Positions 1 through 11,020 of a DNA stretch of 64,000 nucleotides are shown piece after piece; the stretch's first letter is position 1; every line of letters starts with the position of its first letter. The stretch comes from Triplophysa rosa (Eukaryota > Chordata > Actinopteri > Cypriniformes > Nemacheilidae): assembly GCF_024868665.1 (NCBI RefSeq), contig NC_079913.1, positions 286,331-350,330 of the forward strand. Reading direction: 5' to 3'. Under the pieces are notes generated by a model. It had not been told where the DNA came from, made no database searches, and saw only the letters and a program-made list of their open reading frames with translations. Made by a program: the position numbers and the translations under genes.

Positions 1-620
1 CGCTACTCTACTGTCATGTAATAAATCCATGTAACTGTGGTTGTAACAGAATGTCATTGAACACAAACAGCAATACTTTCACTTTAAAGTAGAATTCAAG
101 TAGCTGCACATTTATGGTATTAAATCATTAATTTATGAGCACTACACATGCGTAAAAACATATAAGGGGGTGAATGAAGTGTTTGATAAATGTCAGCGGA
201 CTGACGTCATTTAAACAAAGGTCCAAGGAGTACAGATATATCAAGAGACATAAATACTGAGGAATGACGGTGGACGTTCAGTCACTCGTTTAGTCTTTCT
301 TAACTTTTCGTTCACTAAAATGCACTTTACTTTCTTTTCAAATAAAGGAAAAAGATTGTTTAAGGCTCACAGGAATAGCACCACGCACACTGGACGACAC
401 TTAGGAGTAAAATTCTCATGAAATACACTTAAAATCAACTAAAAGAACATGTTTCTTTCTCTACAAAAGAGTGAGAGCGCTTTTAAATGTTTTGGGGCTT
501 TCTCCTCAGATACAGTAACAGAAAAATGTAGTGTGTCTTTACAGCAAATGGACCTGCGAGTCTGTTTGGACACAAATTTTTCGGTGGCCATTAACGCTAC
601 GGAGCACGAGATTTTAACTG
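1..620 (-). other. 3' untranslated flank of the distal copy
   Basis: AT-rich sequence downstream of the stop at 621-623, identical to 3184-3803. Short frames here on both strands overlap the 3' UTR and have no protein-like content. No other feature seen. Confidence 0.5.
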
Positions 621-1829
621 TTAAAACCTCCGGCCACCAGGGGGCCCCGGCCAGCGCTGGCCCCTGCCTGGAGGCGGGCGGGGCAGAGGAGGGGCCGATC
701 CGTTGTGGTAGCTGCATGAAAGGATAAAATCACACATTTGGATTGGGCTGATGTGCTCAATGAAGGGGCCGAAATCGTAACTGCTAATTTTGCATTGCAG
801 AGTCAAAAATACAGTTTAGTTACAACAGGGTGTCATGCACAAATCTTAGTAGGCCAATAATTGAGTGTACTCTACGCTTTAATGAAGGCACCAAGAACGC
901 TGCGCCAATACGCAGAAGACATTCTTTAAATGTGCGTTTGTGAAAGAACAGGTCAGAAAAGTGGGAAATTGGTGTGTTTTCTTACCCTCGGGGATGGAAA
1001 AATCGCGGAGGGCCGGGAGGCATCATGTTCCGCCCCCTCGGGTGCGGGGGCCGCCCTCTGAAACCCGGGTGTCCTGGCGGTGGAGGGGGAGGCGGGCCAT
1101 GCGGGCCATGCCTGTAATGATAGACGCCAGACATTCTGACATTAACAATGTCGTGCCGTTTTAGATATTACATTACATATCAATACATAAAATAGTGTGA
1201 CATGAGCTCTACATGCCTGTGCATTGGAGGTGGAGGTCCTCTCATGTGCATGGGTGGGAGCGGTGGAGGAGGGGGCGGACCCAAGTACATTCCCATTGGA
1301 CCGCCTCTTCGCCCACGCATGTCCGGATAAGGCCGCGTTCTACCCATGCCCCGCCTACACAGAGATGCATTGTGGGATTTCATGAGAAACCATTACTCAA
1401 TGACAAACTCAGATTCCTGGAACAAATATAAACAGACTGCAGAAATGACCAAGAACATGTCACAAAACCTCATGGGCCCAAATCCATTTGTAAAGCCATC
1501 ACGGCCTCTGCCCCTCGCGTGACCCGGAGGCCTGAACCCTTTCATCATCATTCCTCGCCCACCACGACCTCCTCGGCCCATCCGTCCACCTCTGCCACGT
1601 CCCTTTACTCCACGACCCCTGTGGAGAGAAATACATAAGCAGATCTAAATCTCATGGCCAAGATGAGGACAGAGGTACAGGGGAACACAATGACATCATT
1701 TGACAGCAGTGGCTGTGATCATGTGACCCACCTGGATTTGCTTTCAGGTACAGAGTCCTCCTGTGAAGATGCTTCTGTGACCTCCATCACCTCTTTAGTC
1801 TCTTCCACCTGCTCAGGTTCAGCTTCCAT
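621..1829 (-). CDS. Duplicate coding-exon set of the Gly/Arg/Pro-rich gene (distal copy)
   Basis: Exons 1732-1829, 1469-1618, 1217-1354, 986-1111 and 621-711 repeat those of the 3804-5012 copy, with the same splice sites, same GC donor and an open 200-codon frame. No separate promoter or first exon accompanies it inside the window. It lies downstream of the other copy, whose terminal exon and likely poly(A) signal come first, so normal transcription may never use it. It is not degraded, hence either very young or an assembly artefact. If real, it could be reached only by read-through or by skipping the nearer copy. Confidence 0.55.
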
Positions 1830-3803
1830 CTTTAAAACCTTTTAAAGACACACACATAAACAAGCATAACGCAACCATTGTTAACGGACCATTTGCATAA
1901 AACAACAACTACATTAAGCCACATCCTGCAGAGCTGAATCGAAAGAAAAAATGTTCCGGTCACATTTCAAACCAACTTTAAGATTCTGTGACAGGCACAT
2001 TCCAGTTATATTAAGCACATTTCTGTTATGACCATGAAATGTTTTTTGTTTAAATGAGGTTAAATTAAAGGCAGTCCAGTAGGTGATGTACTGGTTTACT
2101 AGATAGTGTAACTACTTTATAAAAGCATTCTCAGCAGTCAACACATGGCAGACCTGTGAGGATCGCTGAACGCCCAGATTCCCCTAATCTCATTTCTGAC
2201 CCCATTAACCACGTCCTAAAATCTTCAACTTTGACCCACATGCTGAAACAGGGATCGGAAAGCGTTTAAAGAGTACATTCCTCGAGATCATAAAAAATAC
2301 ATTTCATGAAGTGTTTAATTTTGCCGTGTTTGAATGTAAGCAATCTGCCAAGTTGTATTCCGACACTGATCTTAATACTGTAATAAATCAAACCGGATTA
2401 TTCCTCTTAATCTAACGTTCCATTATAATTACCAAGAGAACAAACCCATTTACTCTTATGAGGTTAATCCATTACATGCACTTCGAGAGCAGTGTGTCGT
2501 GTGTGAATCTGAACTTTGATTCAAAGATGAGATGTTTCTGAAACATTCAAATCATCAGGAGCCGCTTCTGGGAGACAGGCAGGTCAGACTATATTCAGTA
2601 CATCCTTGGACTTGGTTTGATCAGGTTTTATTTTCAGCCCTCCACACAACTTTAAAAGCCCCACTCCACTTTAATTAGAAAAGATATGCTTAAACTTTCC
2701 TTGATAAAAGACTATAGACTATAAGCTTTATGTACATGTGCCGTAATCTTTAGGAGTAGTATTAGAAAAGGTGAATTCAAATCATCAACATTCATCAGTC
2801 ATGACTGTTCTCCTGTCAATGATTATAAAATATATCTGCGCTCATGTAAATAGTAAAAATACATACTTTCTTCATATGGCTGTCCATTTTTTTCTTCTTC
2901 AGAGATTGCAGTTCATTACATTTTAAGTTTGAATAGACAATAAAAAGAGAGGTCATTTGATCTTAACTTTATTTTGTTTTCGTTTTGTTTTCAAAACTAA
3001 GTCAAAAGCTGTTATCTTGTCAATTTACATCCACAACTTCACATGACTTTATCAGTTACAACACGTGAATGTGCCAGAACACGTCAGAACACTTATTTGT
3101 ACTATTTTAAATCAAATACTGTCAGACCTGGCTTTGAAATAGAAAAGCAAGGAAATATTCATTTCAAGAGGTATAAACTGTAGCGCTACTCTACTGTCAT
3201 GTAATAAATCCATGTAACTGTGGTTGTAACAGAATGTCATTGAACACAAACAGCAATACTTTCACTTTAAAGTAGAATTCAAGTAGCTGCACATTTATGG
3301 TATTAAATCATTAATTTATGAGCACTACACATGCGTAAAAACATATAAGGGGGTGAATGAAGTGTTTGATAAATGTCAGCGGACTGACGTCATTTAAACA
3401 AAGGTCCAAGGAGTACAGATATATCAAGAGACATAAATACTGAGGAATGACGGTGGACGTTCAGTCACTCGTTTAGTCTTTCTTAACTTTTCGTTCACTA
3501 AAATGCACTTTACTTTCTTTTCAAATAAAGGAAAAAGATTGTTTAAGGCTCACAGGAATAGCACCACGCACACTGGACGACACTTAGGAGTAAAATTCTC
3601 ATGAAATACACTTAAAATCAACTAAAAGAACATGTTTCTTTCTCTACAAAAGAGTGAGAGCGCTTTTAAATGTTTTGGGGCTTTCTCCTCAGATACAGTA
3701 ACAGAAAAATGTAGTGTGTCTTTACAGCAAATGGACCTGCGAGTCTGTTTGGACACAAATTTTTCGGTGGCCATTAACGCTACGGAGCACGAGATTTTAA
3801 CTG
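1830..3803 (-). other. Upstream intron of distal copy, duplication junction and 3' UTR of proximal copy
   Basis: 1830-2269 matches the intron upstream of exon 2 in the other copy (5013-5452). 2270 is the inferred junction of the tandem copies. 2270-3803 is AT-rich and carries the 3' UTR of the proximal copy. A minus-strand AATAAA at 2968-2973 is the first good poly(A) signal after the stop at 3804, giving a 3' UTR of roughly 0.8 kb. No other gene is visible. Confidence 0.5.
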
Positions 3804-5012
3804 TTAAAACCTCCGGCCACCAGGGGGCCCCGGCCAGCGCTGGCCCCTGCCTGGAGGCGGGCGGGGCAGAGGAGGGGCCGATCCGTTGTGGTAGCTGCAT
3901 GAAAGGATAAAATCACACATTTGGATTGGGCTGATGTGCTCAATGAAGGGGCCGAAATCGTAACTGCTAATTTTGCATTGCAGAGTCAAAAATACAGTTT
4001 AGTTACAACAGGGTGTCATGCACAAATCTTAGTAGGCCAATAATTGAGTGTACTCTACGCTTTAATGAAGGCACCAAGAACGCTGCGCCAATACGCAGAA
4101 GACATTCTTTAAATGTGCGTTTGTGAAAGAACAGGTCAGAAAAGTGGGAAATTGGTGTGTTTTCTTACCCTCGGGGATGGAAAAATCGCGGAGGGCCGGG
4201 AGGCATCATGTTCCGCCCCCTCGGGTGCGGGGGCCGCCCTCTGAAACCCGGGTGTCCTGGCGGTGGAGGGGGAGGCGGGCCATGCGGGCCATGCCTGTAA
4301 TGATAGACGCCAGACATTCTGACATTAACAATGTCGTGCCGTTTTAGATATTACATTACATATCAATACATAAAATAGTGTGACATGAGCTCTACATGCC
4401 TGTGCATTGGAGGTGGAGGTCCTCTCATGTGCATGGGTGGGAGCGGTGGAGGAGGGGGCGGACCCAAGTACATTCCCATTGGACCGCCTCTTCGCCCACG
4501 CATGTCCGGATAAGGCCGCGTTCTACCCATGCCCCGCCTACACAGAGATGCATTGTGGGATTTCATGAGAAACCATTACTCAATGACAAACTCAGATTCC
4601 TGGAACAAATATAAACAGACTGCAGAAATGACCAAGAACATGTCACAAAACCTCATGGGCCCAAATCCATTTGTAAAGCCATCACGGCCTCTGCCCCTCG
4701 CGTGACCCGGAGGCCTGAACCCTTTCATCATCATTCCTCGCCCACCACGACCTCCTCGGCCCATCCGTCCACCTCTGCCACGTCCCTTTACTCCACGACC
4801 CCTGTGGAGAGAAATACATAAGCAGATCTAAATCTCATGGCCAAGATGAGGACAGAGGTACAGGGGAACACAATGACATCATTTGACAGCAGTGGCTGTG
4901 ATCATGTGACCCACCTGGATTTGCTTTCAGGTACAGAGTCCTCCTGTGAAGATGCTTCTGTGACCTCCATCACCTCTTTAGTCTCTTCCACCTGCTCAGG
5001 TTCAGCTTCCAT
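3804..5012 (-). CDS. Gly/Arg/Pro-rich protein, 200 aa, promoter-proximal copy (unrecognised)
   Basis: I do not recognise the family. Coding exons on the minus strand are 4915-5012, 4652-4801, 4400-4537, 4169-4294 and 3804-3894, totalling 603 nt, which closes exactly in frame. The start is the ATG at 5012, directly after an acceptor and in a strong Kozak context (AAAGATGG). The first 30 residues are acidic (MEAEPEQVEETKEV...). Next comes an RGG/GRG block, then Met/Pro/Gly/Arg-rich segments with two runs of six prolines, and a C terminus ending GPPGGRRF. No folded domain, signal peptide or membrane segment is visible. RGG tracts are typical of RNA-binding or arginine-methylated nuclear proteins, so an RNA-related role is only inferred. 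The intron between 4400 and 4294 needs a GC donor to keep frame. This copy lies next to the inferred promoter, so it is the one most likely expressed. Confidence 0.75.
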
Positions 5013-5684
5013 CTTTAAAACCTTTTAAAGACACACACATAAACAAGCATAACGCAACCATTGTTAACGGACCATTTGCATAAAACAACAACTACATTAA
5101 GCCACATCCTGCAGAGCTGAATCGAAAGAAAAAATGTTCCGGTCACATTTCAAACCAACTTTAAGATTCTGTGACAGGCACATTCCAGTTATATTAAGCA
5201 CATTTCTGTTATGACCATGAAATGTTTTTTGTTTAAATGAGGTTAAATTAAAGGCAGTCCAGTAGGTGATGTACTGGTTTACTAGATAGTGTAACTACTT
5301 TATAAAAGCATTCTCAGCAGTCAACACATGGCAGACCTGTGAGGATCGCTGAACGCCCAGATTCCCCTAATCTCATTTCTGACCCCATTAACCACGTCCT
5401 AAAATCTTCAACTTTGACCCACATGCTGAAACAGGGATCGGAAAGCGTTTAACGTCAAATGTCTGACAATTTTCCACCTGCCTCCCGCTGTGGAAAGCAC
5501 ACAGACTCTGTGCTGTTAAACCCATACGACAGGCTTAACGTGTCAGTCAGCGCCTCCATCATCAAACACCCGGTCGGTCATAAGTAGCCAGATGATCAGA
5601 CACGCAGGGATTCCGCAGCGTGCCGACAGGCCGAGTATTAATAGAGTGAACGCAGACAGGGCAACTGTAAAATGAGGAGTCTAC

Positions 5685-6594
5685 TAGGGGTGTAACGGTT
5701 CAAATTACTCACGGTTCGGTTTGTGCTATGTTCAGGGAAAAGGGACTACTGACAAATAAAAATAAGAACAAATAATCAAGCTACAAGTAACAGTACCAAT
5801 AAAACAACAGAGCAATGCAGAAAATTAAATAAGATACTGTATATATACCTTTTAGGGTAGAAATGGATTAAAGAAATTAAATAAAACATAACATTGCATA
5901 TGTACAAATGAAATAAAGATGAATCATAATTGAAGTTACAGAAGTGAGTGATTTCCTCGACTTTGAACAGACCGCAGGAATATGCTGCTGTCGCTTTAAG
6001 AGGAATGAAACCCATCCAGTACACTGATACCGTTTTTCGTCTGTTTCGTCCGTTCACTTAAGACATAACCTACTATGTTTGTTAAGATACTGGACAAGAG
6101 GGGCATGTTGACCTACTTCGTGTGTGAATCTGTCCGTTTAAGCGCTTCAAAGACAGCTCAATATTTGCTTCATCATGTCTGAGACTTCTCTTGCGCGCGC
6201 TTCGGATCTTCTCAAGTTTTCTTCTGCGTCATCTTGCACTTAAATGTTTAAATGGTCGAGGCTTGAATGAGTGTCGTTTAAACATGTGCTGCTCAGGTCT
6301 CACCTGCACTCGCGCGCTCACAACACCCGGGTGATGAAATGACTGCTCATATCACAGCATACGTCAATCCTATTGAAATTTGTCTACGTTATTTGATTTG
6401 TTGTAGGTATTAAATGTGTATCCATCGACAAACATACATTAGCTGAACTTTGTCAGTCTGTTTTACGCATTATAATTTTTAACGAACCATATTATAAATG
6501 CGTCGTCAGATTTAAGATGAGCCGCGGTCCAACACCGAACCGTTGGTGGAGAACAGTGCGGTTCAATTTTTTACCGAGAACCGTTACACCCCTA
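5685..6594. mobile_element. Non-autonomous hAT element, 910 bp
   Basis: The ends are TAGGGGTGTAACGGTTC and its inverse. The element is flanked by perfect 8-bp direct repeats GAGTCTAC (5677-5684 and 6595-6602). This TIR plus 8-bp duplication is the hAT signature. There is no transposase frame, so it moved in trans. It sits in the inferred first intron of the Gly/Arg/Pro-rich gene. Confidence 0.93.
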
Positions 6595-6799
6595 GAGTCT
6601 ACAGAAAAACACATTCAGTTCAGACGTACAAGCATGTAAGCGCCAGGACAGGATGAAGTGTTTTTCTGTTATTCACATCTCAGGATGCTGTTTTATGTCT
6701 TTCAAAGCAACATATGTCTGGATCTGTGCAGTTTTCCCCATTGTGTTGATGTACTTCCTTTTGAAACAGGATGCCGGGCACGACATCTCAAAGACATTT

Positions 6800-7294
6800 G
6801 CTGCGTCCCAATTCGCCTACTGATACTATGCCCTTATAGTATGTACTGTTTTTTTATGGAAAAGTATATACATTTTAGTGCGTAGCAACACTGTATGCAC
6901 GCACTGGGACATACTAACGCGAAACGGAAGTGGCCGTTGTTGCCTAGGCAACACTGTGATCACTGTTACGATCAAAATACAGCTCTTCCTTGCATTTAAG
7001 TTTTTATCCATTATTATTTTGTATGTAATGTTTACTGTATACATACATTTATTAATTTAGCAAAGCATCTTTTATTTAACGTTATTTGCAGCGTCACTTA
7101 ACTCCGCCCTCTCGCGGTGAGTTGTGGGTAATATCAGCCGTTAAGTGTCCATGGAGTCACACTTCGAATTTTCACCGGAAACAGTAGACCATCCGGGTAC
7201 TTTGAGAATCATTTCAGCATACTATGATTTGGGACATACTCATTCTATGTTCGAATACTATTTAGGACTTACAGCATGCGAATTGGGACGCAGC
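6800..7294. mobile_element. MITE with 17-bp terminal inverted repeats
   Basis: The left end GCTGCGTCCCAATTCGC and right end GCGAATTGGGACGCAGC are exact inverse complements. Inner sequence rich in variants of 'ATACTAT' adds imperfect inner symmetry. No clear target duplication was seen and there is no coding capacity. The superfamily is not assigned. Confidence 0.8.
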
Positions 7295-8097
7295 GAGTCT
7301 CTTTTTTTAAATGGTTTTCTTGTCACAGCCACGATGTGTTTACTTGTTACTGGCTGGTCTGAGGGAGGAGCTACTGAGTTACATTGACATTTATTCATCC
7401 TGCAGACACTTTTAAGTGACTATCGCATCACATTTTCTATTGGTGACCACATATCAATGATATCTTATTAAATATATCTGTAGTCTGTTATTTTTACCTG
7501 AATAATTATACATTATATGCATTGTTCGTGTGTTATATATGTATAGAGGTCATCTATTTGCTAGTGGAGTAAGTGATTTTTATTGGATATCAATAACAGA
7601 ATTCTGTAGATTCTAGATATTACGTGTATTCAAGTGTATTTTGTTTCACAAGCAAATATACTAACGTCAGACATCTATGAATACATGAGACTATGTGAAT
7701 TGTGCCTGCGTCTTATTGTTGATACGTGATTATTCAGGTTGATACGCGATTATTCAAAAATAAGTGCAAACTATAAATAATCTTTAACAATAATAAATGT
7801 GCCATTGTTATGTGCTCGCTAATATAAAACAATACGCGATACATTCGTTTGTGAGATTCACATCACTTTAGGCATTTCATGCTTTTGTCGCCATAATCGC
7901 AGTTGAATGCAATATTCGCATTAAAATCCCCTAAGGACGTAAATTAGTGTTGAACTCTTTAAGAAACACCGCGCAAAGCTTAATGTGTGGAGCTGATGAG
8001 GTAAGTTAATCGAGAAGAAGAATTTACGACATTAAACGGTTCGCTCACAGATTTCTTACACGAGCTCGTCGCGTCTGTTTGTGTGCTTTACACTTAC
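7295..8097. other. AT-rich intronic sequence, nothing else recognised
   Basis: Part of the inferred first intron of the Gly/Arg/Pro-rich gene. No exon with similarity, no RNA gene and no clear element was seen. Confidence 0.4.
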
Positions 8098-8260
8098 CTT
8101 CAGATATCGAGAGCTCTTCTAAAACAACGAGCCCTAAATAATTCCGCGTTATTCGCTTTATTTTGCGAAACAATCATCCGTTTATAAAATCATATACGGC
8201 TGTGAAATGGCGGCTCGCGCCGCACCAAAACATCGAGCGAGCGCTGATTCTCTTTGTCAG
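8098..8260 (-). promoter_or_regulatory. Inferred first exon and promoter of the Gly/Arg/Pro-rich gene
   Basis: A strong minus-strand donor (CTGAAG followed by GTAAGTG) lies at 8091-8097, so an exon would start at 8098. Its upstream end contains GCCGCCATTT around 8210-8220, a YY1-like element often found at housekeeping transcription starts, in locally CpG-rich sequence. No coding sequence is evident, so the exon would be untranslated and spliced to 5012. The link to the downstream gene is inferred from strand, order and spacing only. Confidence 0.4.
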
Positions 8261-8374
8261 AGAGCGTCATTGTACCGTGAAGACCCGCCCACACGGAACG
8301 CGGACGCGCTGTGATAGGCCGGATCTCCATTGCGTCATGTTAGTTGCTGTTGTGAGTCGCCCAGAAGATGTTAC

Positions 8375-8591
8375 GGCTAAAGGGGATGCAGCAACGGCCG
8401 GAAGTGATGCAAAATCTCTCCATAAAATGACGATAAATTGCATTAGTTAACGCCTACACCTACACCTACCCCAACCCTAAACCTAACCTTACAATAATAA
8501 AACTATTGTAATTAATTGTTGTCAGCGTGAATAAAATGATGCTGTATTGAAGTGTGCATGCCCAGTGGAGGTAGCTGTATCCCTTCTAGCC
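8375..8591. mobile_element. Short MITE with 18-bp imperfect terminal inverted repeats
   Basis: Left GGCTAAAGGGGATGCAGC pairs with right GCTGTATCCCTTCTAGCC with three mismatches. An internal CCTACACCTACACC / CCCTAAACCTAACC stretch (8452-8490) belongs to the element and is not telomeric. No target duplication was identified. Confidence 0.5.
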
Positions 8592-8894
8592 ATAACTCCC
8601 AGTGGGCGCCTACAGTCAAGAATTTCTTATTGTTATTTGAGAAAGTTTATATACACACAAGCAAAATTAACGTAACGCATGTTTGTAATGTTTTTCATAT
8701 TGTTTCCTGAATTTAAAAAGTTTATTTATTTATCTTGTTTTTAAAGAAACGCACTAATTCTCTATGTATTTTGTGCATAAATGAATTTATCACTGATTTT
8801 GTTGTTTTATAGATTCAGGAACTTTATTATGGAAACCTTCTATGTTCTATTACACCAATAAAAAAGACCAAAGTACGTTAACACAAACGTTACA

Positions 8895-8900
8895 TTTATT
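8895..8900 (-). terminator. Poly(A) signal of msgn1
   Basis: AATAAA on the minus strand about 230 nt after the msgn1 stop codon; no closer canonical signal was seen. Confidence 0.5.
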
Positions 8901-9130
8901 CAGTCATTTCATCTTTTAAATTGTTTACTTTAAGAAACCTTATAAGATTAGACACAAAGAAACCACTCAGGTACCAAGAAATATTTACATCTGAAAAACG
9001 CGAGTGGAGAAACAAACGAAAAATCTGTACAACAGCAGCCCAAAAAAATCACCGTATTTTCTGCTCCATGCGAGTGTCAATCAAACGCATGCAGTCCTTT
9101 TCCAGTGAAGGTAAATAAATGTGAATGTTC

Positions 9131-9562
9131 TCATTGCTGGTCAAGGATGCTGGAGAGTTCTTTGATGTACTGGATAGTGTATTTGAGGGTCTGGATCTTG
9201 GTGAGCGGCTGTCCTCTCCTGCTGTACACCGGCGGCAGGTAATCCCGCAGCTGATGCAGCGCCTCCGCCAGACTGCGCATGCGCAGCTTCTCCCTCTCGC
9301 TCGCCTTCATCCTCCTCTTCATGCTCATCTTCACTTTGGGCTTCTGTTGCTCGGAGATGCGGGCGTGTTTGCGTCCGGACGGCGTGTACGTCGGGCATCC
9401 ATCGGGGCTCGAGCGCATCTCCGGGGACGAGCACATGGATTCAAAGGAGGACTCCGGCGAGGACGCGTCTCCAGACGTCCTTTCCTCTCTCCTCCACTCC
9501 CAACGGGACAAAATCTTTGCCGTAGCGACGTCGATGTCCACCCAGCCATCGATCTGTGCCAT
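9131..9562 (-). CDS. msgn1: Mesogenin 1, bHLH transcription factor, 143 aa
   Basis: Single exon. Residues about 83-139 form a basic helix-loop-helix: a basic stretch ending [20 protein letters not shown], then the loop [20 protein letters not shown] and helix 2. This is the mesogenin/MesP-type bHLH, and the loop matches mesogenin best. The N-terminal part is Ser/Pro/Glu-rich and begins MAQIDGW. The frame extends upstream to an ATG at 9691, but a TATA box at 9611-9616 lies inside that extension, so transcription would begin downstream of it and the ATG at 9562 is preferred. In vertebrates the protein drives paraxial presomitic mesoderm differentiation under Wnt and T-box control. Position next to gen1 on the same strand matches the human GEN1-MSGN1 neighbourhood. 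Confidence 0.93.
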   Translation of the reverse strand: MAQIDGWVDIDVATAKILSRWEWRREERTSGDASSPESSFESMCSSPEMRSSPDGCPTYTPSGRKHARISEQQKPKVKMSMKRRMKASEREKLRMRSLAEALHQLRDYLPPVYSRRGQPLTKIQTLKYTIQYIKELSSILDQQ

Positions 9563-9610
9563 ATCCTCTCTTGTCTCGGAGAAAATGGCCCTCTGTGTGT
9601 TACAGTTGTT

Positions 9611-9647
9611 TTTATACCCCAGATCTTTACGAGCGCAAAGTTCAAAG
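9611..9647 (-). promoter_or_regulatory. msgn1 core promoter: TATA box and TCF/LEF-like site
   Basis: Read on the minus strand, TATAAA lies at 9611-9616, about 50 bp before the start codon at 9562. Just upstream, CTTTGAA at 9641-9647 fits the TCF/LEF consensus, followed by a second CTTTG at 9636-9640. Wnt control of mesogenin is established in vertebrates; use of this particular site is inferred. Confidence 0.6.
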
Positions 9648-11020
9648 GGACGCAAGTGGCAAAGCGCGGAGGATGAGCGCGCGTTTGGCACCCATGTGCG
9701 AATAAGGCGATGTTGGCGGTAAACGTGTAAGAGAAAAGAAAATAATTAGATTCCCTTTTGTGGGAAATGAGTCTTTAAGTCGACACGACAACAATTAACA
9801 GACTGATGTGATCAGACGCGCGCAAAAGTGCAGAAAACAGAGAGAGAGAGAGAATACATGGAAAACCAACGTTCAATGTCACAGCTTCAGTGCACCACAA
9901 AAAACTTATAACAAGCCTACTGTAGCCTATATGAGGGCGATTCTTCAAACTTCGGAATTATTGGACGATGAAGTTGAACATTGTTTTATCCATTTCAATT
10001 TAAAGGACTGTATTGGCACGACTGTGTCAGAAATATACAATCTAAAAAATAACAGTATTGTTTTATCTAATGTAGAATGACGTTTTATAGCCTTGTTTTA
10101 TAATCTGTTATAAATAAATATCATTGACGCAAAGATGTGATCGTGACACTGATCAAGCCTGATATTCTGATGACTGAAACATACCGGAGATGGATTTGTT
10201 AACAGAACCAGTTCTCTAAAAGTAAAAATAGAAAAAGCAAAGAAAAACAATTGTTTTCACTTGTGACACATTTTGTTATAAGCAGGGCCAAAAACGAAAC
10301 ATTTCAAAAATATAAGATAAAGTGAAGAAGTGGTAAAATGAGCTATTATAATCTACATTCTAAAACTAAAATACATGTTTTTTTCCTATAAAGAAGAGAA
10401 GAGTTGTTGTTGTTGTGTGTTGTTAATGATGATGTAAGATGTATATGAGCTGAAGGACACAGCTGTCAGATGTTTCATGTCTGGGAAGGTGTGACACCTG
10501 TCACTCATGATCAAGGCTCAAGAGGAAGTGCAAGGTGTTTATGTCCTTTTTAGGACCACACTGTTACTTTTATCTGTCACGTTAAGAGAAAAGAGGACAT
10601 TTTACTCTTTACTGCAACGAGTTACATGTTTTAAACAACTTTTGTTGATTTGCCATGGTTTACAAATGATCTATAGAGATTATTCTTTCTTACATGGAGT
10701 CCAAAGGTCTGAAAGCACATTGAAAAAATGGGGTTTTATTCCTGTAAATCAGTTAAATGCCGATGATCTAAACTTGGATCATTATGTTTTGTTTCTGCAG
10801 CTGTAATGCTGGAGAATGAAATGAAACAAATACAAACTACAACCAACAACTTCATTTAAATTGTTATGATTTATAATCATTTATAACATTTGACATATTT
10901 AGGCCTATAGCAATTTATTAAATTATCAAATTGCAATGTCGTTGTGTTTCACTTTGAAAGTTGTATGTTCTGCATTTTTATTAAAACACAAACGCTTTTA
11001 CACCAGAACACATGTGTTAT
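9648..11020. other. msgn1 upstream region, no gene
   Basis: AT-rich, with no exon or RNA gene recognised. It holds the composite T-box motif at 10487-10499. Open frames at 9808-10080 and 10507-10806 on the plus strand show no family resemblance and are treated as chance. Confidence 0.5.
10487..10499. promoter_or_regulatory. Composite T-box binding motif upstream of msgn1
   Basis: AGGTGTGACACCT combines the half-site AGGTGTGA (10487-10494) with its inverse TGACACCT (10492-10499), overlapping at the centre. T-box factors of the Brachyury/Tbx16/Tbx6 class bind AGGTGTGA-type half-sites and are known upstream regulators of mesogenin. The site is about 0.9 kb upstream of the msgn1 TATA box. Function here is inferred. 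Confidence 0.5.

Larger units (their letters stand above)
1..5452. repeat. Tandem direct repeat, 3183-bp period
   Basis: The sequence starting at 1 restarts at 3184 and stays the same to 2269 / 5452. Eight translated reading frames are identical in both copies, and the lines I compared show no difference. The copies part after a shared GCGTTTAA: the first continues AGAGTAC, the second CGTCAAA. A repeat unit of 2270-5452, preceded by a copy that runs off the left window edge, explains this. The unit contains coding exons 2-6 of the Gly/Arg/Pro-rich gene and its likely poly(A) signal, but not the promoter or first exon. Either this is a very recent tandem duplication or a duplicated haplotype left by the assembler; sequence alone cannot tell. 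Confidence 0.97.

Noticed and set aside
439..806. Overlapping open frames on both strands near the start of the window
   Set aside because: They cover the terminal Pro/Arg exon and its 3' UTR in wrong frames; only the frame ending at 621 joins by splicing.
1213..1216. GT donor four bases after the GC donor in the Gly/Arg/Pro gene
   Set aside because: It breaks the reading frame of the next exon and of the total length.
8452..8490. Telomere-like CCTAAACCTAACC stretch
   Set aside because: It is short, irregular and inside a MITE with inverted ends; no telomere or subtelomere context.
9562..9691. Upstream ATG at 9691 as msgn1 start
   Set aside because: The TATA box at 9611-9616 lies downstream of it, and the extra residues do not resemble mesogenin.
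9125..9722. Long plus-strand frames opposite msgn1
   Set aside because: They are the antisense of a GC-rich bHLH coding exon, with no family resemblance.
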